This document shows positions 12,201 to 23,237 of a DNA stretch of 64,000 bases, piece by piece. The stretch's first letter is position 1, and the number at the start of each line of letters is the position of its first letter. The DNA is from Cryptomeria japonica (lineage: Eukaryota; Streptophyta; Pinopsida; Cupressales; Cupressaceae). A program made the translations under genes and the position numbers. Location: the NCBI RefSeq assembly GCF_030272615.1, contig NC_081408.1:335576793-335640792 (forward strand). The letters are read 5' to 3'. The notes beneath the pieces are model-generated. The model did no database searches and had not been told where the DNA came from. It was given only the letters and a program-made list of their open reading frames with translations.

Positions 12201-12629
12201 CTTCTTGCCATAACTCCCTTGTTCCTATCTCCAATGATTTGATCTTTAGAATGATTTAATATTACATACCTTGGTGTCTTCTAAAAGTTAGGTTCACTAC
12301 TTTAATCATCAGCCACAATTGAATTTTTTGATTGTGTCGGTGTAACTATCTCAGTTTCTTGTACCGGTTGAGGCATTATCGGTTCAGTTATGATCATTTC
12401 CATTGTCGATTCCCTGTCATATAATATAGATTAATTTATGTATTGCTCATCCACTTTCACAATTTTATCCAGTCTTTTGTTATAACATCTATATGCTTTG
12501 CCTTGAATTGAATAACCAAGAAATATCCCTTCATCACATCTAGGATCAAACTTTCCAATTGAATGATCTCTTTTGATATAGCATTTACTTCCAAAATTTT
12601 TGAAATATTTAATAGTAGGTGTATGTCCA
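12201..12629 (-). pseudogene. CopB integrase C-terminal remnant
   Basis: Minus strand. HTPTIKYFKNFGSKCYIKRD, DPRCDEGIFLGYS and KAYRCYNKRLDKIVKVDE are the conserved tail of copia integrases and the linker to RT. The upstream integrase core, protease and gag are missing because the CopC LTR starts at 12630 in the middle of the frame. The first ten residues of the open frame to the right come from LTR sequence and are not part of this protein. Confidence 0.8.
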
Positions 12630-13635
12630 TGTTGGGACCCAGAGGCAACTGAGAGGGGAGGGGGGTGAATCAATTGTCTATTAACTTCAACCCAAATATA
12701 ACTTAATCAAACTTGGTACTTAATACCAGTAAACCAAACTTAATGCTGGTAGATAGATTAGTAGTTAATATTAATACCAGTGAAACTTAATGCATAGAAC
12801 AGAAAGAGAAACAATATCCACAACACATAACATAGAGATTTGTACATGAAAACCTTGTAAGGGGAAAAACCATGGTGGGAAACCTTACCCACAATCAGAT
12901 GATACTACTGCTGATAGTATGTGTATACAAATGGGGTCTGCACATGTAGAAAGGCCAACCACCTAGAGCTCAGTGCTCAATCATAAAATAAGAGTCACAC
13001 TGACTACAATTGGATAGTTAAATCCAATGATAATGTATTGCTCAAAGTAGCATCTTCAATGCTAGATTCAGTACCGGTTAAGCTCTACTAATCACCTTCA
13101 AACCTTCCTTAAACCTTCACTATGGTCTTCTCATATGATCTTCAATATTCACACATACCATGTTATAATACCATAACCATATATCGTCTCTCTATCTCTT
13201 ACATTATCTCACAAATGAGATCTTACATATATACTAGAGCCTAAGACCAAATGTGTAGGGCGGATCACCAAGAATATTACAATCAATTACAAATAAGTCA
13301 ATATGCGATGCATCATGTCGGCTCAGTATGTTTACAACAATATCCAATTAATTAAATCATCTCCATAACGTGCCATGCTGATCTGGAATAGATACTGCAT
13401 GCTTATCATAACCTCGACCAATTTGTCAGTAACAACAAATATGTCAACCCGATTAGACCAATAACCAAAATACAAAAACCAAGTGTCCAAACCATGTCTT
13501 TGACATAACCAAGTAATCTCCAGATGATAACAAGTCATCTTCAGTTTCGATGAACAATATAACCTACTGGTGAGTGATATATTGGTGACTGTGCATAAGT
13601 CACTGAACTTGTCAATGAACATAATATGCCAGTTC
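12630..13635 (-). mobile_element. CopC LTR (copia), interrupted near its start
   Basis: Minus-strand LTR of the CopB/CopX group. The end is at 12630 (+ strand TGTTGGGACCCAGAGGCAACTGAGAGG), with the aaaaaccatggtgggaaacc block near 12865 and the ggggtctgcacatgtagaaaggcc block near 12933. Near 13615-13634 the minus strand reads AACTGGCATATTATG, resembling the TGTTGGCATTATG start. It is directly followed by the TatD LTR, so only the first few bases are lost. Confidence 0.65.
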
Positions 13636-14353
13636 TGTTGGTTCCCAAAACCACAGATTGGAAAACTTAAGGGTTTGCCAGATCCTCAACTAATCCAATT
13701 AGTTTTGGCCAATGAACAGGGATGGTCGAAGACCAAATCCCTTTGTACTTAAGGCTCCACTGAACCTAGGTGGGTATACCTTTCTCTCTCAAGCACTAAG
13801 AGGCTATTTAGAGTGGGTTTAAACTTTAAGGTTAGCAAATGCAAAATTGGCAAATTATTATTCTACAATTATTAAGGGCCTTAAAAGATAAATAACAAAC
13901 TAGTGCCTCTATTAAGGGATATTTACGATGCTTTGTGGACAAGAAATCCTATCAAGTCTAGAGACAATAATAATCATCAACTATGAAGGTTTCAATATAT
14001 GTTACATAAACAATGAAAACCCAATCTCACATTTGATGTAACAGCATGTGATGGCACATCATAGCAAATTAAATGACAGATTTATCAAGAGGACAGAGAT
14101 AACTTATCAACACAAAAGTATGCACAATATCTAGAAAAGAAATATTGAACCTTGTATATTAATCCTTACGAAATGATTGCATACATAAGATGTACTTAAA
14201 GACACTCCATTATAGCTTGTTTGCACAAAAAATGTGTCTTCCTCCTATAGACTTCCTTGATAGATATAACTTATAGCCCTTACAGGCAATAGTGATTGTT
14301 ATTTTTGTAAATTTTCTAAAATCTTCTATCCTAGATCCTAGATATTTTTTACA
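13636..14353 (-). mobile_element. TatD 3' LTR (gypsy, Tat-like)
   Basis: A stretch bounded by TGTTGG at 13636 and ...TTTTTTACA at 14353, so on the minus strand it runs TGTAAAAAATATCTAGGATCTAGG to ...CCAACA. It contains a block at 13765-13782 (cctaggtgggtatacctt) that is shared with the TatF/G and TatH LTRs, and its start resembles theirs. It stands directly downstream of an extra ORF on the same strand, the same order as in TatF and TatH. The borders rest on these similarities and are approximate. Confidence 0.6.
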
Positions 14354-14474
14354 TACAAAATGACTCACTATAAGTATGTGAATCTATATTCATAGATGAA
14401 AGGATGCACCCTTTCATGTTGCTAAACTAAAACCTAACATCTAACTACTTAATTGTTAAGGTAACATAGGACAA

Positions 14475-16724
14475 TTATAAAAAACATGAGAAATAAAAAC
14501 TTTCATTCTTTGGATCCAGCCTCTTCCCACATTTTGTGATGTGCTTAAGGTAGCCTTTGTCTTTGCATGTAACTACATTAAATATGGTATCCCTGAGTGC
14601 CATCTTCATCTTAATTAGGTTCTCTAACTGGTCAATTGTTTCATTCATATCCAAGGTATCTACTTGGACGACACTGAGTGCTTTACTAAGTAAAGCCTTA
14701 AATTCTAAGATCCATGCACTTTAATCCTTGATAATCCCTACGTCATCAACCAAACTAGGAATCTCATTCTGCAAAACCTCCTCGCAATCTTGGAACTCTT
14801 CCTTCAACTCTTTAGTATAATTCTCATGAATTTCAATTAATTATGTTATCCTTCTGACACTCTTTTCTTTCAATGCCTTATCCTGTAATAACAAATTGAG
14901 TCTATCATGAATCCTTTGGTTAGAAACCAAATTATCCATGTTCTTTTGATACACACCCCAAAACTCATCCAAAACCTTTTCTAAATTTTCATATCTCCTT
15001 GCCATGAACACATAGGCGACATCCGTCCTGATAGTTTTCATTTAATTCTTCATCTTATTTTGTTCCAAGGCTAGCTTCTCAAACTTCCTTTTCCATTGGG
15101 CACTAGAATCAGTGATTTGTGGTACTAGATGTCCCCCTCTTTTTAAAACTTCTTCATACAATGCTTTTTATTTATGCTTTTCAGCAAGTTCCCATTTCAA
15201 CTAAGCCTTATTAAACCTGGAAATGTCAATCCCTATATCTGTAGTGATCATAGGATCCACCTCTCCAACTTTCAACCTTATCATATGGCTGAAAGTCTTA
15301 TCTACATCTATTATCTTAGGTCTCTTATTGGGAGGGTATAAGGGCCATACTAACATTTCTTCCTCATTTGGATCATACCTTGATCCAATAAAAATATCTT
15401 TTACTCCTTAGATATCTAATTTCATATCCCTATTATCCAAGTGCAGTAAAGAATAAAAAATAAACAAGGCACTCAAGTCCCATCCTGGAAACATAATTAT
15501 ACCAGCCTCCACTAGTAATTGCCTCCCCTTCTATGGGGTCATATTCTCAACTTCTGCATTGATGTCTTCCTTCAACCTCCTCTTTATATATGCTTCATTA
15601 TCAGGGGTAATATTTGGCACTACTTCCCTTAATTTCTTACCTTTGAAGTGATACAAGAATGATTTGAACTCTTTAGATTTTATGAATTGATTGTCTGATA
15701 CAAAAGTGGTGTGGTCAATCATTCTATCATCTATCTCTACATTCAAGATTGTGATTAACTTGTCTTGTGCATCAAGCTCTTCTTCTCTATTAGGTACTTG
15801 TAATTTTGCCACAACTTCATCCTTCCCTGAGTCACTTTCTTCACATTCCTCTTCTTCACCTTGGAGGTCCTCCAGCCTTTGTTTTTTCTCCTATAACCTT
15901 CTCTCCAAATCTTCCATCACATCAGTCAATTCTTCCACTTTCTTATTTCTGCACAGATCTTCCATATCATCAGTAAAATGGATATAACCTTTCAAGGCCT
16001 TCCCTTTCCTGCATATGTTTATATATCCCTTAAGATCATAATTCTTCCTGGGTATGTATAACAAAATATTTTATTCATCTGCTAACTTTCTGTCGATGGC
16101 TTCATAAGCCCTGGTTGATACAATCCTAAAATATCCAAACTCCAAAGTCCTTGGAAAAAAGGATCACTTATGTGCATCCCCAAAGTGACAAGCATTTGAA
16201 ACACTAAGTTGTCTAACAATTTCTAAAAATGCAACATGATCAGGTGTTGGTTTAGGCAATACATTTGGTGAACCCTCAAAACCGAACACTCTAACAAAAG
16301 TGAAATTGGCACAAGAAAACCAATCACCCCAATTATGATTCACTTTGGTTTTATGGTGCTCCAATGACTGAAGAAACTTCTTAATGGTTTTTGAAAAGGA
16401 TCTTTTAATAGTTTCATTGTACATTTTGAACAAGGGTTTGACGAAAACTTCCTCAAACTTCACATAATGGGAACTCACATACCTAGAATCCCATAAAGAA
16501 ACCCATAGCTGCATAGGTTGCTCCTCTTTGTCCTTTCCAAATTGATTTACTCTCAAACCCTCTAGCCACAATCCTTTGAATTGACTATAAAACAATATTA
16601 TACACATTAACAAAGAATAATGCTTGTAATGCTTGTAATGCTCACCAAAATACCCTAAAGAAACTAAACAATAATATACAAATGGAGATAAATTTTTTTT
16701 ATCTTAACATCTAATAAAAGCTAA
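14475..16724 (-). pseudogene. TatD extra ORF, divergent homologue of the TatF/TatH protein
   Basis: Minus strand, one frame from about 16690 to 14475 with several stops (for example 16164, 15531 and 14841). It aligns with the middle of the TatF extra protein: HYSLLMCIILFY with WYSLLMHIFLFK, EEQPMQLWVSLWD with KEMPMQLWSIILSWD, VNHNWGDWFSCANFTFVRVFGFEGSP with IVHNWGDMYLYPISTIFRVYGFRGTP, and IVRQL with VLRQI. Similarity is clear but much lower than between TatF and TatH, so this is another family. The N-terminal part is cut where the Chr1 LTR begins (about 16725). The C-terminal third is charged and may be coiled-coil. Function unknown. Confidence 0.7.
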
Positions 16725-18439
16725 TGTAACATATAACATCTCCATCTATTTATATTCATTAACTAATTAACCAATATGATCATACATCATTGCTCATTTC
16801 ATCAAATAACGCAAGCGGAAATAACAGAACATCAATAACCTTTCTCTAAGGTACTTAAACATAATTACTTAATTTATTTCCACAATAACATACTACACAC
16901 ATGATAGGTATATTTAACCTTCATTAATGCATCTACATGAAATCATTCCCATTTATTAAATTCAATTATCATATTCTAACATACTCACCTATTAATCTAC
17001 AAATATTCCTCTTTCAAGATTATTTAACATTCTAACTAGCCTCTAATTTTCCATGAAATAATACAACTAAGCCATAATGCAATTTCATTCTATTCCAACT
17101 ATAATCCACTTTATTTCCATGATTCATAAAATCACATCTCTACAATAGTGCAAATATAATATCTCTAAATTCTAATTTCTAACTACAATTCATCTTACAA
17201 ATATAAGTACATTAATTACATCATGAGCATATCTCTTCTACTAAATATTTCATCTACCATATACAAAGATATTACATTACATAAATCTGCTACAAGGTAC
17301 ATCCTTAGTATATCATGAAGTAGAATCCACATCCACGCAAGAAGAATCCAAAATAATATCCCAATGGCTAAAAAGAACCAACCTCCCAACCATGTGGAAC
17401 CAAAGGAACCACACCCCATGCTAGGAGATGACACAAGGTCCCAACACACACTCTGAACCTAAGTTGGCACCTATAACCAAGGAGATTAACCACACAAGAA
17501 CTCTCAAGAAAGAACTTACACAATACAACAAGAATGACTCCCAAAGGCATAAAACTCATCAAGACATAAATGCATCCAATAAGCATAATCACAAATCATA
17601 AAGGGGAAACACATGTAGGAGTGGAGTGTCATCACATGCCATCCTTATAACATAATAACATAATAACACAAGGCACTAGCCTGATGGACATGTGGACCCA
17701 TCTCAACCTAGGAGAGACTAAGGGAGATTAGCTTACCATCTTCATGGCCTTCTCATGCTTATCCTAAAAAATCCTCCCTAGGACTAAGTCATGAGGCACC
17801 AATCAATTTGTCATCTTATTAATTAATCTAACTACCCAACCCATCAATTGTTAGGTTATGACTTATTTACAAATCACAGAAAAACTCCAATGTGCCCTAG
17901 TGGTCTAGACTTCATGCATCCTTACAAGGAACCTCAAGCAAGCCTATCTCTCATGACCCCGATTATCACAAGGAAGCCCACATCTCCTAACATGGCCCAA
18001 AAAAAAATCACAAGAGGCTCTCCCACAAAAGCACATGAAAACAATACTCAATACAATGAACAACTTCCACACATACTCTTACCACATAAACAAGGCTATA
18101 ACAACATCAATATAGCAAAATGAGCCTCTTGACTAGCAATAAACAAAGGCATATCAAGCCACAAAAGGCTGCCATCAAATAAAGAATAACATCATAGCAA
18201 GGCCTACTCACTTGCTGGGCCAAAACAACATAAATATCATCTCAATCATCCATGGCCTATCCACATGGAAGAGAGTCTAAAATACCCACAATGGTATAGA
18301 GAAGTAAATGTACATAACACCATCAAAATAACATTAGACTAGTAAAAGCCAAGTCTGGAAAGTACTAACAGACCTCGAATAAAGCCTCTAATACAAAAAT
18401 CAATTCCAGAAAATGCTTCAAAAATGACCAAAACTGGGA

Positions 18440-18690
18440 AAATACAAAACACAGTCAGGTTAGCACTTTTGCCCTGCAGGATAGCGGTTATGCCACATAG
18501 AACAATGCAAAAGCAACATAGGTTAGTGCTTATACATTCTAGAATCATGCATATGCATTCTGAAATAGTCCTTATGTTTCCAGATTCATGCTTATGCATC
18601 TTAAGATAGCACTTATGTTGTGCAGAGTAGCGCAAATGCATCACAGAACAACACAAATGCAATACAAAACAACACTTTTGCAGAAACAAA
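18440..18690. repeat. Loose short-motif array in Chr1 LTR
   Basis: Variants of (t)agcacttatgttgtgcag and gcgcaaatgcatcacagaac repeat about every 25-32 bases. They alternate 'cttatgc' and 'gcaaatgc' forms, so both orientations of one theme are present. The array is reminiscent of, but not identical to, the tgcgcctgtgt motifs inside TatE. Confidence 0.45.
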
Positions 18691-19756
18691 GCCTTTGCAC
18701 AAAACTTACGGAAAACTCAGATAACTTTTGGGTAAACTAATAAATCATAGAATTAAAAAAAATGCTCGAACAACATATGGAAAGAGACACCCAAAAACAA
18801 AGAATATCTGGGTATAAACACAATAAAATATCTCCAACTATAGATCAAGATTAAAACAAATAACTTCACGACATAAAATGAGTCGGACCACTGCAAAACC
18901 CACAGAGCATCAAATAGATAGTCCTAAGAAATCACAAACTAAAGTACTAACAAAGGAAGACCAATCTCAACTCATACAGGAGAGGATTAATCAACCAAAG
19001 ATTTCCACAGCAAATTCACAGTGCCGTGAAATGCCATACACAAGAAAAACCAATAAATTTCCCAGCAACTATATAAAACCCAAGTAATATAAAGCTTTCC
19101 TTCCCAAATATTAAAATTCAACATCATTATAACTATAGAATGAAATATTGTTTCAACCCAAACCCAAAAACAATGTAGACACAAGCATACACGGAGAATC
19201 CATTGAAAACAAATACAAAGGAAAAGAACTCCAACCTGCAACTTGAAGTAATGGAAACTGAAGCTGAAGAATAGCTCCCACAAGCCAACCAAATCCAATC
19301 CAAGCTCCAGCCAAATCCAAGAGAGAAGAAGACCAAAATCAAGAAAGAAGCTTGCTAGAAAAATTTCCAAAGAAGAGCGAAAACCAACTCAAAAAAACTT
19401 CATAGGAAAGAAAATAAAAAGCAATAATAATCCAAAAACCCTAGCCTCAATCTCAACCAGTCAAAATATTCAATTTTGGAGTATATTTTACTAACCCACC
19501 ATATAATATAATCTATTCACCCATTTTGAATTTAACCAATGAGAGTGAAGGGTAGGTAAAGTAAATAAATTGTACTTATTTAGCTAAGTGGGATTGTTTT
19601 ATTTATTTCTTTATTTAATTTAATGTGTTCATACACCCCACTTAGGAATAAAAGTCAAACTATTAAATAAATATAAGCTGTAAATAAATAATCCAAAAGG
19701 GGATTAAAATCAAATAAACCAAAAGCTAATAAAATAAATTAAAGAACCAAATAAAC

Positions 19757-19761
19757 GTAAG
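19757..19761. repeat. TatE target-site duplication, left copy
   Basis: GTAAG directly precedes the TGTAGACACC start of the 5' LTR. The identical five bases follow the 3' LTR at 37191-37195. Five-base duplications are standard for gypsy integrases. Confidence 0.95.
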
Positions 19762-21206
19762 TGTAGACACCTAAAAATGGTCAACCCTTGCAGAGTCATA
19801 CTTTAACATTTGCACATTGCCTCATTTTAGTTTTTTTTGCGTCGCATTAACATTTCTCCTATGATTCGTACTTGATCTTTATCATTTGCGAGCATCGAGT
19901 CATTCTTCTACATTCTTCATTCATCTTGCTTTTGAATTTGGTCTTGTCGACAACAATCTCCAGTCATGATTTTGGTCAATCTTATCTTGTCGCATCAATC
20001 TGTGTGTTCATTTGGCATCATTTTGGACATCGTCAATCCTAATTAGGGTTTTGTCCTCTTATCAATCTTGTCATCTGGCGATCGATTTTGTCATCGATCA
20101 TTGTCATTTTTCAATCTTGTCATTTTGTGATCGATTTGTCATCGATCATGGTTATTTTCAATCTTGTCATCTTGCAATCCATTTTGTCATCGATCCTTGT
20201 CCTCTTGTCAATTTTGTCATTGATTTGTCATCAATCGTCATCGTCTTTCTCAATCATGTCAATTTGAATCAATTAGTCATTGTTCCTCGGCAATTGGCGC
20301 ATTTATCAATCAAATCATTTATTGCAATGGTCATTTATCAATTCAAAATCATGGTCGACATCAATTATCTTTCATCAAGACCTAATTGTCATCTTTGCAT
20401 TGCTAATTCATCTTCTAGGGTTTCGTGACTTAATCATTTAACCCTGTTTGTCATTTCCCTCTCTAGGATTAATAAATTATTTATTTATCCTAAGTCTTCT
20501 CATCGCAATTAAATGTTCATTTAATTGGATAATTATTCCTCTTTTGTGAATTAATTAATAAATGACAAATTATTAATTAATTTACCTAATTTCTTAATTC
20601 CTAATTTTCATCAATTTCAATTTTCTAATTTTCTAATTTCTAATTTCAATTCCCTCCTATTTCATCTCCTAATTCCATGGGAATGACATTTCAATTTGTC
20701 ATAAATTGTCATAATTGACAATCAATCAATTTTGCATAGAAGGTGCATAATTTGTCATAATTTGTCATAATTGACATTTTTGATTTGCATTTTCCATTCG
20801 AATTGAATCATGCTAATTTGGTCTTTTTCTCCAATTTCTCTATAAATTGGATGAATTTCTTCAATCCCAACTAATCACAGAATCAGATAATCAGATAATC
20901 ACTTTTTCAAGTCAATCATGCTTCTAGTACTCTTGTGCCAATGTCAAATCTTGCTTTCACATTAGGTGTATGCACTTGAAGGTGAGATCCACAAACAAAG
21001 GCTATTTGGAGAAGAAAGAAGGACAATGGAGCCACATGAAGGAGCATTCAAATCTACATTTGGTTTGCATAATCTTTAATGTTGAATGTTTTGATTTCAT
21101 GTCTCTATTGAGTGTGTTTAGGATAGATCATTGCATTTTAGTTTTTGTGATTGAGCTAGATTAGTTTTAATATATGATTTGATGATTTCTGAATTCCTAA
21201 CCTACA
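19762..21206 (+). repeat. TatE 5' LTR
   Basis: Begins TGTAGACACC and ends CCTAACCTACA. It contains a region rich in TTGTCATCGATC-like repeats (20060-20260), a TATAAATTGG box at 20841 and a TGTCATAATTGACA-type microsatellite near 20700-20780. The 138-residue ORF at 20012-20428 is open because of these repeats and also occurs in the other LTR. It has no recognisable domain. Confidence 0.95.
20841..20846 (+). promoter_or_regulatory. Probable TATA box of TatE 5' LTR
   Basis: TATAAA within ctccaatttctcTATAAATTGG, with a CCAAT-like element about ten bases upstream. The same box is conserved in the other LTR (36825). Transcription would start some 30 bases downstream, near the caatcccaactaatcacag stretch. 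Confidence 0.55.
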
Positions 21207-23237
21207 TTAATTAGTGAACCCAACATGAACTAACCATCTAACCATGTCTTGAGTGCCTTTTGAGTTGATTTGCAGGTCAAAAACCCAAGAAACAGGGTAA
21301 TGCAGGGCATTCTGGGGACTTCAGTGCCTATGTCAGACATTATGCGCCTGTGTTAGGCATTCTGCGCTTGTGTTAAAGACATTCTACACCTATGTTATGA
21401 GTTCTGCGCCTATGTCATGAGTTTTGCGCCTATGTAAAGTCCAGAACAGAGGTAAAAAGGCAGTGTTTTGCTTAAAAATTTGTACTAATTATCTGTGTAG
21501 CATCTTGGCATATGCATGGCAAAGACAACAAATGAAACTACTAACATGTTTTATGCAGAATCGATAGTCAAAGAATAAACACCTCAAACTTTTAACTTCA
21601 GTTTTACAGGTTGCCTTGGAGAAACAACTAAACTTTGTGTTTGCAATTAATGTTTAGGCACCTAGTATGATTTCTAAATAGGTTGGAATGAACATGTTTT
21701 TGCTTTGATTGTTCAGTGTGACATTAGAGTAGGAGAGTATGCTCTCATCCTTCTTAGGGTGATCAGAAATCCAGATCTTTGATACCATGCTCATTGTTTT
21801 GATTGTGTGTCACCTTTAGAGTGCGTGCCTTCCCGACCATTTGCTTTTGCAAGCAAGTGACAATCGTGAGAAGGGAACGACCCAAAGTGAGTATGGCTAG
21901 AATACCTTGGCATTCTAACTCACTATAAACAAATACCTGATGAGAGAAAGCTTTGAAGGAAGCGTTACGTGGGAATTGTAGTTACTTGGGAAATGATGAC
22001 CCTTGAACTCTTTCTCATATCAACATCTAAGTAGGGCCTCACGGTCTAAATTTTGCTTGCGCGACTACATTTGTTTGGTATCTTGGTGGGCTTAATGTCT
22101 CAAACATGCTTGTGTGACATCAAGGAGTAACACTTAACATAAATCCTTACTAAACACCTTGTTTTTAGAGGCCAAAACCCTTCTAGTTGCTTGAGAAGGA
22201 CAAGTTCGGATACCTGGAAGAGATACTAAGTTTTCCATGGGGAGATTTCCATGGGGACTGATGCTTGGCTGCCCTGAGAAGTGAGTGCCATGGAGGGGAG
22301 CCTGTGGGGTCAAGCATCTATGTATTCTCCTTGAATCCCATAATGAGTCTACCTCTCAAGTACCTAATGTCCTTGCCCACCCTAAGAAATGTGTGAATGA
22401 GCATGATTGTCTTGAGTCTAAGTGGAAATCTCTTGTCTTCTTTGATTTTCAAAAGTTGAATTGCATCTCATTTGAAAAGCAAAGCAAATTGATTCAAAAC
22501 AAAGATTTAACACTAGCACATTTCATCCAACAAAGTTCAAAACACCTTCAAACATGGTTGTCAAACATTTGTCAAAATCTTGTCTCAACATTCATGTCAC
22601 TTAGATTTAGGTTCATCCTAGGTTTGCATTTTGCAAGTTCATTGTCAAGGTTAAGTTTCATTTAAGTCATACTTCTTTGCATACCAATAAGGGTCATCCA
22701 TTTCCATATGTCCTCTTGTATTAGAGTAATACCATTGTCATACATTGGCATTTGCATACCCTAGGTCTCTTCAGTAAGCTTAGGTCATTTATCATATCAT
22801 ATTAGGGTCATTTGCATAGTAATTTTCCCTTTGCATATAGTGTCAAAGATAGGTTTTGTCATACTTGAGTAATCCAAATCTTTGATAAACCCTAAGTTAT
22901 TGTTAGGAAGTCTAGACCTTATCAAACCTTTTTTCCTTTTGTCATCAATATCATTTCATCAAACCTAGCTTAGTATCCAAGCATATAGGGGAGACATTGT
23001 CATCTTGTCCTTTTGTCACTTGGTCCTTTTATCCTTTGAGCTCTAGACATCATTTCAATTTCCTAAAGGTCTCTTTTAGATTTGCATTCAAAAGTTTGTC
23101 AAAATTTTCAAAAACAACCAAAAACATAGATTGCATTTTTCCCATAGATTGCATTTCAATCTATTTAGTTTGCATTTAGTGGCATATCATATATTATCTT
23201 TGAAAAATTCCAAAAATATTGCATTTGCATAAGTGAC
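21207..23237 (+). other. TatE 5' untranslated leader
   Basis: Two kilobases between the LTR and the gag start. A convincing tRNA primer site is not visible directly after the LTR. The stretch ttagtgaacccaacatgaac at 21211-21230 would be a heavily altered one. A short-motif array lies at 21320-21440. The ORF at 22285-22665 (126 residues) shows no known motif and is probably chance. Long leaders are common in Tat elements. Confidence 0.6.
21320..21440 (+). repeat. Short tandem motif (tgcgcctatgt) in TatE leader
   Basis: Five to six copies of (a/t)ttctgcgcctatgttatgag or close variants, about 21-27 bases apart. Related motifs recur in the 3' region of the same element at 35110-35240. Confidence 0.7.

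Larger units (their letters stand above)
16725..19761 (-). mobile_element. Chr1 chromovirus LTR, part left of TatE
   Basis: TatE is flanked by a GTAAG duplication and by AT-rich sequence of the same character on both sides. The right flank (37191-38175) ends at a polypurine tract and a TGTAGTGTCC LTR start on the minus strand. The left flank is therefore the rest of that LTR. A possible LTR end, ...ATATGTTACA on the minus strand, lies at 16725, where the TatD coding frame stops. The total LTR would be about 4 kb. I see no gene here. The 18339-18689 and 17848-18123 ORFs are open by composition only. Confidence 0.5.

Noticed and set aside
18339-18689. Cys-rich minus-strand ORF of 116 residues
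   Set aside because: The Cys and His codons come from the short repeat at 18440-18690. No matching protein family was recognised.
20012-20428. 138-residue ORF, repeated at 36006-36422
   Set aside because: It lies inside both TatE LTRs, is built from TTGTCATCGATC-like repeats and shows no domain or coding bias.
22285-22665. 126-residue ORF in the TatE leader, considered as an upstream extra ORF
   Set aside because: No recognisable motif, short, and no second copy in the window to test conservation.
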